Part shown: piece after piece, positions 13,842 through 23,261 of the stretch | Layout of the letters: every line of letters begins with the position of its first letter | Position numbering within the stretch: position 1 is the first letter of the stretch | NCBI RefSeq assembly: GCF_039539445.1 | Contig: NZ_BAABDD010000016.1 | Coordinates: 1 to 64,000 of the forward strand | Reading direction: 5' to 3' | DNA: 64,000 bases | Source: Salinactinospora qingdaonensis | GTDB taxonomy: Bacteria > Actinomycetota > Actinomycetes > Streptosporangiales > Streptosporangiaceae | The notes under the pieces: model-generated | Told to the model about the DNA's origin: nothing | Seen by the model: the letters and a program-made list of their open reading frames with translations, nothing else | The model's database searches: none | Made by a program: the position numbers and the translations under genes

Positions 13842-15253
13842 TGCTCGCCGCGCACCTCACCGAACTCCTCGACACCACCCCAGCCGGGGTGAGCGAAACC
13901 CTGGACATCGTCGCCGGCTTCGACGACGCGCTGGCCCACGGCCTGGCGCGGCCGGACGCCACCCGGGCCGCGGCCCTGGAGGGTCTGGCGGGCGCCCTTG
14001 CCGGCACGCCGCTGGGCGCAGCGGTGGGCGAGGCCGTCGAAGCGTTGAGCAGCGGCTCTCTTGCCGACGGCCACCTCGCCGCGCTGGCGGGCGCACGCAC
14101 CGCGCTGCTCGGCGCTGTCCACGACGCCCTCGTGGACAGCCTCGACGCCGCGCGGGGCGTCACCCGAGACACCTGGTCGGCGTCGGCGCAGGCCCCGTCA
14201 CCGGCAGAGCCCGCCGACGACAAGGGTGCGGCCGGCAGCCGCGCCTGGCTCGGCGAACTCGCCGTCACCGGGTGGCTGGGGGTCGACCGTGACCTCGCCT
14301 CCGGCGCGAACCAGACGATCGAGGCGCTGCTGGCGGACCCGGCCCAGCGGCGACTGGCGGTACTGCTGGACGGACTGACGGCCGAACTCCAGGCACTGTG
14401 CCCCGCGGCGGCGGTGGAACAGGTGCCGGTACGGCGCTGGGCCGACCTGTGGGCGCGCGCGGTCCTGCTCTCCCACGACAGCAGGCGCTACGGCCCCTGC
14501 CAGGCCGCCACCGAAGTCTCGGGGCGGCTGCTGCCGCTTGGGGTCGACGTCCACGAACACGGCACCGCGGTGCAGGCGCAGGTCCACTGCGTGTTCGAGC
14601 CCGCCGACGGCGGACCGCCCCGCCTGCTGTGCGCCAGCCTGACCGCGGCCAAGGTGGACGCCATCGTCGGCCCGGCGGTGTGGCGGCTGCTGGCCGACCA
14701 TCCGGTGCTGCTCGGCGCGCTTGCCGAGCGCCGCAGCCTCACCATCACGGACATGCCGCTGCTGGCGGGCGGGGACCTGCTGTGGCACGACGACCGGGCC
14801 GGCGCCGGCGAGGAGGTCGACCCCTTCGCCACCGCCCGACTGCACCTCGCCGACGCCGTCGCCCCCGCGGTCGCGCCCTTGGACCGTCACCCGGTGCGCA
14901 TAGCCGAACCCGTGTTCATCGAGGGCTACACCACCGACGCCACCTCAGGTCTCACGGTCGACCTCGGCGGCGCCACGCTGCCCGTCGACCTCGACCGGCT
15001 GCCCGCCTGCGGTCCGCTCACCCCGAAGCTGGTGGCCGACTCCACAGCGTGTATCGGGCTGCTGCGCTGGGACGCCGGACAGTGGTCGCTCCAGCCGTTG
15101 GCGGTGCGCACGAAGGTGAAACGCAAACCGGCCACCGTGCAGACCGGCGACTGGGCGCTGGGGCCCACCGACCCCAAGGTCGCCAAGGTCGAGGAGAGAA
15201 ACAACGCTGTGGCCGTGCTGCGAGAACGAGCCGGCCGGCTGTTGAGGGGGTAA
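13841..15253 (+). CDS. Partner protein of the MoxR-vWA operon, unknown function
   Basis: The 470-residue product begins MLAAHLTELLDTTPAGVSET and overlaps the previous stop by one base. The N-terminal 200 residues are Ala/Leu-rich helices. The second half has many short strands and two spaced motifs (FIEGYTTDATSGLTVDLGG, and a basic end VRTKVKRKPATVQTGDWALGP). I see no nucleotide-binding or metal motif. Its place after the SWIM-like gene suggests the two together replace a single YehQ-like protein, perhaps by gene fission. That is inference from context only. Confidence 0.7.
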   Translation: MLAAHLTELLDTTPAGVSETLDIVAGFDDALAHGLARPDATRAAALEGLAGALAGTPLGAAVGEAVEALSSGSLADGHLAALAGARTALLGAVHDALVDSLDAARGVTRDTWSASAQAPSPAEPADDKGAAGSRAWLGELAVTGWLGVDRDLASGANQTIEALLADPAQRRLAVLLDGLTAELQALCPAAAVEQVPVRRWADLWARAVLLSHDSRRYGPCQAATEVSGRLLPLGVDVHEHGTAVQAQVHCVFEPADGGPPRLLCASLTAAKVDAIVGPAVWRLLADHPVLLGALAERRSLTITDMPLLAGGDLLWHDDRAGAGEEVDPFATARLHLADAVAPAVAPLDRHPVRIAEPVFIEGYTTDATSGLTVDLGGATLPVDLDRLPACGPLTPKLVADSTACIGLLRWDAGQWSLQPLAVRTKVKRKPATVQTGDWALGPTDPKVAKVEERNNAVAVLRERAGRLLRG

Positions 15254-15257
15254 CACG

Positions 15258-16607
15258 TTGCACGAACCCGAAACCACCCCCGAGGCCAACCGGCGCCAAG
15301 TGCTGTACTGGCGGCTGCTGGCGCGGCTGTTCGGCACCGAGGAACAGCCCGCGCTGGAGCGGGCCAGCATGGGCGTCGTCGAGGACATGGGGCTACCGCC
15401 GGCGCTGCTCGACCCGACGGTGACCGTGGACACCGTCGTCCAGCGCTTCCCGGAACTGGCCGCGGAGCTGGACGGGCTGATCGCGCGGGTCGAAGACACC
15501 GAACAGCCCACTGCCGCGGACGGTCGCACCGCCGCCGGCGTGGGCACCGACGAGGTACGCCGCGCCGCGCTGCTGTCGAAACTCCTGATCAACGTGTTTT
15601 CGGCCGGCTCCGGTGAGGTCAGCGCCACCCAACTGGCCAATTGGCAGGCCGACACCGGCTGGCTGGAGCGCTGCCTGGGTGCTGAGCCGGGTGAGCTGCG
15701 CGCACGCTCCCGCGAGGGCGAGTTGGGCGCTGTGCTGGCCGGGCTGGAGGGCGACCTGGTCAACCGGATGCGGCTACGTGAGGTGCTGGCCGATCCGGCG
15801 CTGGCCGCACAACTGACACCGAGCATGTCGCTGGTGGAGCAGTTGCTGCGCGACAAGGCGAACCTGTCGGGGGTCGCGCTGGCCAACGCCAAGGCACTGA
15901 TCCGCAGGTTCGTCGACGAGGTCGCCGAGGTGCTGCGCACCCAGGTGCAGCAGACCAGCACGGGCACCATCGACCGCTCCGTCCCGCCCAAGCGCGTGTT
16001 CCGCAACCTCGACATCGAACGCACGATCTGGAAGAACCTGACCAACTGGAGCCCGGAGGACCAGCGGCTCTACGTGGACCGGCTGTACTACCGGCACACG
16101 GCCAAACGCACCACCCCGGCCCGGCTGATCGTGGTCGTGGACCAGTCGGGGTCCATGGTCGACTCGATGGTCAACTGCACCATCCTGGCTTCGATCTTCG
16201 CCGGGCTGCCCAAAGTCGACGTGCACCTGGTCGCCTACGACACCCAAGCGCTGGACCTGACCCCGTGGGTGCACGACCCCTTCGAGACGCTGCTGCGCAC
16301 GCGGCTGGGCGGCGGCACGGACGGCACGGCCGCTCTGGCCGAGGTGCGCCCCAAGATCGCCGATGCGCGCAACACGGTAGTGGTGTGGATCTCCGATTTC
16401 TACGAGTGGAACGCCCAGCCCGTGCTGGAGGGCATGACGGCGATCCACCGCTCCGGGGCCCGCTTCATCCCGGTGGGCTCGGTGAGCAGCAGCGGGCGAC
16501 AAAGCGTCAACCCCTGGTTCAGGCAGCGTTTCAAAGACATGGGCACCCCGGTGCTCTCCGGCCATATCCGCAAACTCGTGTTCGAGCTCAAGAACTTCCT
16601 CAGCTAG
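15258..16607 (+). CDS. vWA-domain protein (YehP-like)
   Basis: TTG 15258 is the start, preceded by GAGGGGG. The 449-residue product has a long helical N-terminal region (1-285) and a C-terminal von Willebrand A domain. The metal-ion-dependent adhesion site is intact: DQSGS at 295-299, Thr in LGGGTDGTAAL, and Asp in VVWISDFYEW. There is no signal peptide or membrane segment, so it acts in the cytoplasm. In MoxR-vWA systems the vWA protein is thought to present substrates to the AAA+ ring. It lies 4 bp after its upstream neighbour and 13 bp before moxR. Confidence 0.88.
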   Translation: MHEPETTPEANRRQVLYWRLLARLFGTEEQPALERASMGVVEDMGLPPALLDPTVTVDTVVQRFPELAAELDGLIARVEDTEQPTAADGRTAAGVGTDEVRRAALLSKLLINVFSAGSGEVSATQLANWQADTGWLERCLGAEPGELRARSREGELGAVLAGLEGDLVNRMRLREVLADPALAAQLTPSMSLVEQLLRDKANLSGVALANAKALIRRFVDEVAEVLRTQVQQTSTGTIDRSVPPKRVFRNLDIERTIWKNLTNWSPEDQRLYVDRLYYRHTAKRTTPARLIVVVDQSGSMVDSMVNCTILASIFAGLPKVDVHLVAYDTQALDLTPWVHDPFETLLRTRLGGGTDGTAALAEVRPKIADARNTVVVWISDFYEWNAQPVLEGMTAIHRSGARFIPVGSVSSSGRQSVNPWFRQRFKDMGTPVLSGHIRKLVFELKNFLS

Positions 16608-16620
16608 GAGACCTTTTTCG

Positions 16621-17736
16621 ATGACCGACGAGATGCTGCGCGCCCCCGCCGAGGTCACATACGCCGACGAGCTGAACTGGCTGGAGTCGATCGACGACGG
16701 TCCCCGCCCGTTCTCGTGGCGGCTCAGCCCCAAGATGGTGCGGTTGTTCATCCTCGGCTCCGAACCCGCCGACGGGCTCGACCGCGAGGTCAGTCAGAAA
16801 TGGTTCGGCGACCGCAGTTTCGTGGAACGCAGCGTCGTGACGCTGGCCTCGGACCGCGGCCTGCTGCTCATCGGCGACCCGGGCACCGGCAAGAGTTGGC
16901 TGGCCGAACTGCTCGCGGCGGCCATCTGCCGCGACTCGACTCTGGTCGTGCAGGGCACCGCCGGCACCACCGAGGACCACATCAAGTACTCGTGGAACGT
17001 GTCCATGGTGATCGCCAAGGGGCAGTCCCGCGAGTCGCTGATCCCCTCGCCGATCATGACCGCGATGGAGCGCGGCGCCATCGGCCGTTTCGAGGAGCTG
17101 ACCCGCTCGACCAGTGACGTGCAGGACGCCCTGATCTCCATCCTGTCGGAGAAGTACGTCTCGATCCCCGAGCTCGACGAGGACAACACCGTGTTCGCCC
17201 AGCCCGGGTTCTCGCTCATCGCGACGGCCAACAGCCGCGACAAGGGCGTCAACGACCTGTCGTCGGCGCTGAAGCGCCGTTTCAACTTCGTGCGGGTCCC
17301 AGTGGTGACCAACAAGCGCAGCGAGAGCGAGATCGTGCGGTTTCGCACCAGCGAACTGATGCACCGCCACCAGATCGAACTGGACGTACCCCCCAGCCTG
17401 CTCGACATCCTGGTGCAAAGCTTCACCGACCTGCGCGCCGCGGCTGCCTCGGCCACCAGCGACGACGAGAAGCTGGAGTCGGCGCTGTCCACCGCCGAAC
17501 AGATCGGCGTCCTCGAAGACGCCATCCTGCACAGCCACTTCTTCGGCGACCGCACGCTACGGGCCGAGACCCTCGCACAGTCGATGGTCAGCTCCCTGGC
17601 CCGACGCACCCCCGAAGACCTGGCGATTTTGAACAAGTTCTGGCACGGGGTGATCGAACCGCGCAGCAAGCGCGACGGCGGGGCATGGCCGGAGTTCCTC
17701 GACGGCGGCAAGCAAGCGATCGAGACCCTGTCATGA
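16621..17736 (+). CDS. MoxR-type AAA+ ATPase (YehL-like)
   Basis: The 371-residue protein has Walker A GDPGTGKS at 85-92. Further along come the MoxR/RavA-type FEELTRSTSDVQDALISILSEKYVSIPEL, a sensor-1 region FSLIATANSRDKGVNDLSSALKRRFNF with an arginine finger, and a helical lid. It probably forms a hexamer that remodels or helps mature protein substrates together with the vWA protein. Its last codons overlap the start of the DUF5682 gene (ATGA), so the two are made in step. Confidence 0.9.
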   Translation: MTDEMLRAPAEVTYADELNWLESIDDGPRPFSWRLSPKMVRLFILGSEPADGLDREVSQKWFGDRSFVERSVVTLASDRGLLLIGDPGTGKSWLAELLAAAICRDSTLVVQGTAGTTEDHIKYSWNVSMVIAKGQSRESLIPSPIMTAMERGAIGRFEELTRSTSDVQDALISILSEKYVSIPELDEDNTVFAQPGFSLIATANSRDKGVNDLSSALKRRFNFVRVPVVTNKRSESEIVRFRTSELMHRHQIELDVPPSLLDILVQSFTDLRAAAASATSDDEKLESALSTAEQIGVLEDAILHSHFFGDRTLRAETLAQSMVSSLARRTPEDLAILNKFWHGVIEPRSKRDGGAWPEFLDGGKQAIETLS

Positions 17737-20543
17737 GCAGCGCCCCCTTCACCGCACTGCGCGAGCAGCTCCTCGACGCCGCGAGCACCTTCACCGACGC
17801 GCCACGACCGATCGCCGACATCATGGCGGGGATGGTCGACGACGTCGACCGGGCGTTGGGCGAGGAGCTGGAGATCTTCCCGGTGTGCCACCACTCGCCG
17901 GCTTCGGCGCTGGCCATGGCACGACGGCTGCGCGAGAAGCAGCCCACGGTCATCTACCTGGAGATGTGCGAGGATCTGGCGCCGCTGCTGAACGAGCTGC
18001 GCAACTGCCGCCTGCCGGTGGCGCTGCAAGCGTTCGCCAGCGAGCTGGACGGTTTCCCGGCCAGTGCGGGACCGCTCAGTGTGGTCGCCCCCATCACCGA
18101 GTCCTCCGCTGAATACCAGGCGATCGCCTACGCCCTCGACACCCCCGGGGTGGAGCTGGTGGCCGTGGACCGTTCGGTGGACCACGTCTTCCAGTGGTCG
18201 CCGCAGCCCTCCGAGAGCGACACACCCCCCACGGACAGCGCGGGAGAGGAAGCCGGCCTGCACGGCGACGCCGTCGGTGTCGAGATCGGTGACCTGCGGC
18301 CCCGTTTCAACGAACTCGAAGCGTACCTGCTGCACCACGGCAAGGTCCGGCACTGGTCGGAATGGTGGGACCAGTACGTCGAACAGCCGCTGGCCAATGC
18401 CGACTACGACACCTACCGGCAGGTCATGGTGATGATCGGCAGCCTGTTCCGGCGGCTCGCGCCCGCCGAGGACAACCGGCCGCGCATCGACGAGGAGCGC
18501 GAACGCTACATGTGGACCCGGATTCGCCGCCATCTCGGCGCATCCGGAGCCGACCCGGCGCGGTGCCTGTACGTGTGCGGCGCCTCCCACGCGGCCAGCC
18601 ACGTCGAGCAGTTCGGGCTGGCCGCCGCGGAGCAGGACTACGAGATCAGCCCGCGCACGGCCACGAAATGGCTCTACGGCCTCATCCCCTCCAGCCATTC
18701 GGCGATCGAGCGGCAGTTCGGGCTGGCCGCCGGGTCAGTGTCGATCGCCACGGCGACCTGGAACAAGGCGGTGAAAGGCAGCGGGGTCGCCCCGTTTCGG
18801 CTGAAGGGGCAGAAGGGCCCCAAAGGCGGCCGCGGGGGCTCCACGCGCAAACGGACCACCCCCGCGGCGACCCCGCAGTCCCCGGTCCCCGACCGGTTGT
18901 CGGGGTTTCTGGCCAGCCCGCCCACGCTGGACCGCCTCGACGAGGAGGAACTGCTCGGCTGGTGTGTGGAGATCGTCCGGCTGGCCCGCCGCAACGGCTA
19001 TCTGGCCAGCACCGCCGACGCGATCGCGGTATTCGAGACCTCGATCCTGCTGGCCGGCATGCGCGACCGGGCCCGCCCCACGCCCTACGACTTCCAAGAC
19101 GCCGCGATCACCTGTATTGAGAAGGACACCGTGCCCGGCCGGCGCGACGTGCGGCGGCTGTGCGAGATCCTGCTCGGCGGCGACCGGACTGGACAAGTCG
19201 GCTACGACTCCCTCCCGCCGCTGGCCCAGGACGTGTTCGACCGGCTGGCGCCCCTGGGGTTGGACCTGCACAAGCGCACCGTCCAGCGGGTACTGCTGGA
19301 CCTGGACGTCAACCCGGAGCTGCGGCCGTGCTCGCGGCTGCTGTGGATGCTGCGTTACCTGCTGCCCGCCGACACCGTGCGCCCCATCATGGGCGCGCCC
19401 AAGCTGGGCGAGCAGTCGCCCCAAGAGAGTTGGGACGTCTACATCGGCCGCGACCAGCGCGCGATCATCGAACTGGGCTACGAGGGCGTCACCGTCGAAC
19501 AGGTGCTGGAGCAGCGGCTGCGGCGCAGTGTGTGGAGCTCCGAGGCGACCGCCGCCACCGCGCTCGCCGCCGTCGAGGACTCCATCGTGTACCTGGGCAG
19601 CAGGCGGATCACCGACGAGCTGGGGGCGCGCGCCGTCGAACTGCTGGCCGCCGAACGCACCGTGGACGGCGCTCCGGAGGTGCTGGGCCGCATCCGGCGG
19701 CTGTTGGCCCACTACCGCGCCACCGAGCCGGAGCTGCCGCGCTGGTGCGCGTCGTTCGTGACCACGGGCTATGCGCACTACTGCACGCTGCTGCCGACCT
19801 CCTTCGGCGAGGAGGAGGCCGGAGTGCGCCAGGTGGCGGCCATGCTGGGGTTCCTGTTCACTCTGGAGAACGTCGCGCTGTCGCTCGGGTGCGACCGCAG
19901 CCAGCTTGAGCTGGCTGTGAAACAGTCGACCCCGCAGACCCCCGCGAAGGTGGCGCTGCTGTGGGCCGCGCAGTCCGAACTGGGGCTGCTGTCGCGCTCA
20001 CAGCTCCGGGCGCGCTGCGACGAACTGCTGGGCAACCCCCTAGTCGTGCCGGCCTTCCCGCAGTATTTGAGCGGCTTCGTGCAGGCGCTGTCGCCGGCGC
20101 CGGGGCTGGCGGCGTTCGTGGTGGAGGTGATGTCGGAGGCCTTCGCCCGCCTCCCCGACTCCGTGCTGCTGCCGTGGCTGCCCACCCTGATCACGACGCT
20201 GCGGGAGCAGGCCCACGAGATGGTGCCGGTGCTCATCCGGGAGGCGGGCCGCACCTTCCCCGGCAGCGTGGCCGCCCTCGACGCCTGGGTGGCGCCGTGG
20301 TCGGCGAGCACCCAGACCGAGACGGCGCCGGGGCGGCCGGCCGCCCCGGCGGGGCCGGTGGCCGAACTACTGGCCGGGCATCCGGCGGCCTGTGACGCTG
20401 TGGCCGAGCTGCTGGGACACGACGGCGGCTGGGAACAGCCGGGGGCTGCCCCCGGCAGCGCCGGCCCTCCAGAGGTGGCCGCCCTGCTGTCGCGCCACCC
20501 CGCCACAGGCGAGGCCCTCGCGGAGCTGCTCACCGGCCCGTGA
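17733..20543 (+). CDS. DUF5682-family large protein (YehM-like)
   Basis: ATG 17733 overlaps the moxR stop and gives 936 residues. An N-terminal motif, EIFPVCHHSPASALAMARRL (residues 48-67), corresponds to the RHHGPGSA-type signature of DUF5682 proteins. GASHAASHVEQFG lies near residue 287. A basic linker (KGQKGPKGGRGGSTRKRTT, about 350-375) separates this from a long helical C-terminal part. The paired-His motif hints at a metal site, but activity is unknown. This family is typically next to MoxR and vWA genes. The C-terminal 70 residues repeat a VAELLxxHPA pattern three times. Confidence 0.82.
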   Translation: MSSAPFTALREQLLDAASTFTDAPRPIADIMAGMVDDVDRALGEELEIFPVCHHSPASALAMARRLREKQPTVIYLEMCEDLAPLLNELRNCRLPVALQAFASELDGFPASAGPLSVVAPITESSAEYQAIAYALDTPGVELVAVDRSVDHVFQWSPQPSESDTPPTDSAGEEAGLHGDAVGVEIGDLRPRFNELEAYLLHHGKVRHWSEWWDQYVEQPLANADYDTYRQVMVMIGSLFRRLAPAEDNRPRIDEERERYMWTRIRRHLGASGADPARCLYVCGASHAASHVEQFGLAAAEQDYEISPRTATKWLYGLIPSSHSAIERQFGLAAGSVSIATATWNKAVKGSGVAPFRLKGQKGPKGGRGGSTRKRTTPAATPQSPVPDRLSGFLASPPTLDRLDEEELLGWCVEIVRLARRNGYLASTADAIAVFETSILLAGMRDRARPTPYDFQDAAITCIEKDTVPGRRDVRRLCEILLGGDRTGQVGYDSLPPLAQDVFDRLAPLGLDLHKRTVQRVLLDLDVNPELRPCSRLLWMLRYLLPADTVRPIMGAPKLGEQSPQESWDVYIGRDQRAIIELGYEGVTVEQVLEQRLRRSVWSSEATAATALAAVEDSIVYLGSRRITDELGARAVELLAAERTVDGAPEVLGRIRRLLAHYRATEPELPRWCASFVTTGYAHYCTLLPTSFGEEEAGVRQVAAMLGFLFTLENVALSLGCDRSQLELAVKQSTPQTPAKVALLWAAQSELGLLSRSQLRARCDELLGNPLVVPAFPQYLSGFVQALSPAPGLAAFVVEVMSEAFARLPDSVLLPWLPTLITTLREQAHEMVPVLIREAGRTFPGSVAALDAWVAPWSASTQTETAPGRPAAPAGPVAELLAGHPAACDAVAELLGHDGGWEQPGAAPGSAGPPEVAALLSRHPATGEALAELLTGP

Positions 20544-20605
20544 CAGCGAAGCGGGGCACGCCCGCAGTACCAGCGCCACGGAAGCCGCGCCCCTAGCCGG
20601 CCCCA

Positions 20606-20647
20606 CACTGCGGGGCGGTTCCCGCCGGCGGGAACCGCCCCGCAGTG
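20606..20647 (+). terminator. 42-bp perfect palindrome after the MoxR-vWA operon
   Basis: 20606-20626 and 20627-20647 are perfect 21-bp inverted repeats with no spacer, 60 bp after the DUF5682 stop. A very stable RNA hairpin would form, probably terminating the operon. Confidence 0.75.
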
Positions 20648-20922
20648 ACGCTGGAACCCCCGCGAGGTCGCCGGGCTCGCCGCCCGTGCGGCGCTGCCCC
20701 ACCGCCTGCTCGCGGTCTGCCGATCGCCGCAACCGCAGCAGCACCGGTGCCGCTTTTCTCCCAGCGTGTCCGCTACCGGCCACGAAGGTTTCTGGCGTAT
20801 TGCACATTTTTCGCTGGTTAGTGCTACTAATGCTCTGTTATATCTCGAAAACATAGAGTATTCCCCAAAGGACGAAAAGCGGGGATCGTCGACGGGGGCG
20901 CAACAACGGGGGAGGTCACCGC

Positions 20923-22269
20923 GTGAGGGGACGATTCAAACGGACCGACGCTCGGAAAGCGGGCGCGGCGCTGGCAGGTGTGGCACTACTGGTGGCGGGG
21001 TGTTCGAGCAACGACGCCGACAACGCAGAGGAGGCGGCGGTCAACCAGGGGCCGTTGCAGCTCGTGGTCGCGCCCGAGGACGGCGCGACCGACGTTGCCC
21101 CCGATACCCCGATCACCGTGACGGCGACCAACGGCACCATCACTGACGTACAGGTCACTCAATCGGCTCGGGGCGAAGCGCAAGCGGGTGCCTCCGCGCA
21201 GGCATCTCCCGCCGTGCAGGCGTCGCCCGCCGCGGCGGCCTCCCCGGACGAGGCGACCGGGGCGGACCGGATGACCGGCACGCTGAGCACGGACAAGTCG
21301 GAATGGGTCAGTGACTGGACCATGGCGCCGGGCAGCAACGTCACGGTCGCGGCCACCGCCGAGAACTCCGACGGCGAGACCCGGGAAGCCGTCAGCACCT
21401 TCGCCACGGTGCGGGCCGAAGCCGGCAACCGGCTGGAGGTGGCGTCGAACTTTCCCCAAAGCGGCGACACCGTCGGGATCGGCATGCCGGTGATCGTGAA
21501 CTTCGACAGCCCGGTGACGAACAAGGCCGCGGTCGAAGCCGCCATGGAGGTCACCTCGGAGAAGCCCACCGAGGGGGCGTGGAACTGGTTCGGCGACAAG
21601 ATGGCCGTATTCCGCCCCAAAGAGTACTGGGAACCGCTCCAGCGCGTCTGGGTCGACCTGCACCTGGCCGGGGTACCGGGCGGCGAGGAACGCTACGGCA
21701 TCGAGAACCACCGCATCGAGTTCGAGGTGGGACGCGCACAGTCGGCCGCGATCGACAACTCGACGCACCAGATGGTGATCGAACGCGCCGGGGAGCGGAT
21801 CAAGGAATTCCCCATCAGCATGGGGGACGCATCAGAACAGCGCTACACCACCACCAGCGGCACGCACCTGATGATGAACCGGCACCGGGACATGGTCATG
21901 GACTCGGCCAGCGTCGGCGTCCCGCCGGGCAGCCCCGGCTACTACCGGGTGGATGTGGAGTACGCGATCCGGTTCTCCGACAGCGGCGAGTTCACGCACG
22001 CGGCGCCGTGGAACAACCAACTGGGCGAGAGCAACGAGAGCCACGGCTGCGTCAACATGAGCACCGAGGACGCCAAGTGGCTCTACGAGAACACGCTCAA
22101 GGGCGACCCGTTGATCATCGAGGGCACCGATCGCGAGCTTGAGGTGAGCAACGGCTGGGGGTACTGGCAACGCTCCTGGCAGGAGTGGCTGGAACACAGC
22201 AACCTCGGAAAGCCCGACAGGACCGGCGAGCCGGGCAGTCCGGGCGCTCCGCACAGCCTCGCGGAGTAG
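20923..22269 (+). CDS. L,D-transpeptidase lipoprotein
   Basis: GTG 20923 (GGGGAGGTC upstream) gives 448 residues. An N-terminal signal with lipobox LLVAGC places the lipidated Cys at 27. Two Ig-like domains (about 45-150 and 160-265) resemble those of mycobacterial Ldt enzymes. The YkuD catalytic domain follows, with HGCVN at 374-378 (catalytic Cys 376) preceded by NNQLGESNES. It forms 3-3 cross-links in peptidoglycan outside the membrane. A low-complexity Ala/Gln insert (AQAGASAQASPAVQ) lies in the first Ig-like domain. An AT-rich promoter region (about 20795-20880) precedes it. Confidence 0.92.
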   Translation: MRGRFKRTDARKAGAALAGVALLVAGCSSNDADNAEEAAVNQGPLQLVVAPEDGATDVAPDTPITVTATNGTITDVQVTQSARGEAQAGASAQASPAVQASPAAAASPDEATGADRMTGTLSTDKSEWVSDWTMAPGSNVTVAATAENSDGETREAVSTFATVRAEAGNRLEVASNFPQSGDTVGIGMPVIVNFDSPVTNKAAVEAAMEVTSEKPTEGAWNWFGDKMAVFRPKEYWEPLQRVWVDLHLAGVPGGEERYGIENHRIEFEVGRAQSAAIDNSTHQMVIERAGERIKEFPISMGDASEQRYTTTSGTHLMMNRHRDMVMDSASVGVPPGSPGYYRVDVEYAIRFSDSGEFTHAAPWNNQLGESNESHGCVNMSTEDAKWLYENTLKGDPLIIEGTDRELEVSNGWGYWQRSWQEWLEHSNLGKPDRTGEPGSPGAPHSLAE

Positions 22270-22294
22270 GCCCGCTGCCGCTGCTCGTCACGAA

Positions 22295-22336
22295 GCGTGG
22301 GGTGGCCCCGAGGGGCGGACCGGGGTCACCCCACGC
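22295..22336. terminator. Bidirectional terminator between convergent genes
   Basis: GCGTGGGGTGGCCCCG (22295-22310) pairs with CGGGGTCACCCCACGC (22321-22336), 15 of 16 bases plus a wobble, loop 10. It lies between the transpeptidase stop (22269) and the SDR stop (22349). Confidence 0.8.
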
Positions 22337-22348
22337 GCACGTGCAGGG

Positions 22349-23146
22349 TCAGCGCGCCGAGGCGTGACGTAGCTTGTTCCAGGCGCGGCGCATACCGGCG
22401 AGCCAGCGGTCCCGGTCGGCGGTGCGTTTGCGCTCGAACTCGGCGACGCTGGGGTGCGGCAAGATCAGGAAGCGTCCCTCGTGCAACGCGGCCACGACCG
22501 AGTCGGCGACATCGGCCGGCTCCAGGTACTCGCCTCCCATACGGGTGGCGGCAGACCCGGCGTCGCCGGCGGTCATCTCCGTGTTGACCCCTTGCGGGCA
22601 CAGGCACGAGACGTCGATGCCCTCGTCGGCGTGGCGGATCGCCAGCCACTCGGCCAGGGCCACGGCACCGTGCTTGGTGACCGAGTACGGCGCGTTGTCG
22701 AGGTTGGTGAGCAGCCCTGCCGCCGAGGCGGTGACGAGGAGGTGACCGCCACCGCGCTGGGCCATGCGGGGCAGCAGGGCGCGGGCGACGTAGACGTGGG
22801 CGAGGACGTGCACCCGCCACGAGGTGTCCCAGTCGGAATCCTGGCCGAGCCCCTGCCCCCGGCCGACTCCGGCGTTGGAGCACCACAGGTCGATCGGGGC
22901 GATCTCGGACTCGATCCAGGTGATGGTTGCGTTCACCGCCGCCTCGTCGGTGACGTCCACCTGCATCGGGTGCGCTCGGGCTCCCAGTTCCGCGGCCGTG
23001 GCTTGGGCTCGTTCGGCGTCACGATCGGCGACGACGACGTGAGCGGCTCCCTCGCGCAGGAACCGCTCCGCCAGCGCCCGCCCGATCCCGGTGGCGCCTC
23101 CGGTGACGACGACTGTGGTAGCCGGGATGGAGAACGGTTCGGCCAT
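22349..23146 (-). CDS. SDR-family oxidoreductase
   Basis: The 265-residue classical short-chain dehydrogenase has TGGATGIGRAL (cofactor glycine motif, about 15-25), DVTD, SNAGVG and the catalytic group S...Y-x3-K seen in TASAAGLLTNLDNAPYSVTKH. ATG 23146 has GGAG upstream. It follows the quinone oxidoreductase at 115 bp in the same direction, probably one transcript under the TetR-type operator at 24269. The substrate is unknown; an alcohol/ketone or acyl intermediate is likely given the neighbour. Confidence 0.85.
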   Translation of the reverse strand: MAEPFSIPATTVVVTGGATGIGRALAERFLREGAAHVVVADRDAERAQATAAELGARAHPMQVDVTDEAAVNATITWIESEIAPIDLWCSNAGVGRGQGLGQDSDWDTSWRVHVLAHVYVARALLPRMAQRGGGHLLVTASAAGLLTNLDNAPYSVTKHGAVALAEWLAIRHADEGIDVSCLCPQGVNTEMTAGDAGSAATRMGGEYLEPADVADSVVAALHEGRFLILPHPSVAEFERKRTADRDRWLAGMRRAWNKLRHASAR

Positions 23147-23261
23147 GACTGGTACTCCATGAGTTGTGGGGTGACCCCGTGGGACCGGGATCGGCTGGCA
23201 ATCGTCGATGGGGCGCGACCTGTAAGCACCCTCGCGCTCGCGACGGCCACGCCCGTGGGGA

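Noticed and set aside
16794..18698. 634-codon minus-strand frame across the moxR and DUF5682 genes
   Set aside because: Antisense shadow; the plus-strand products have intact Walker and family motifs.
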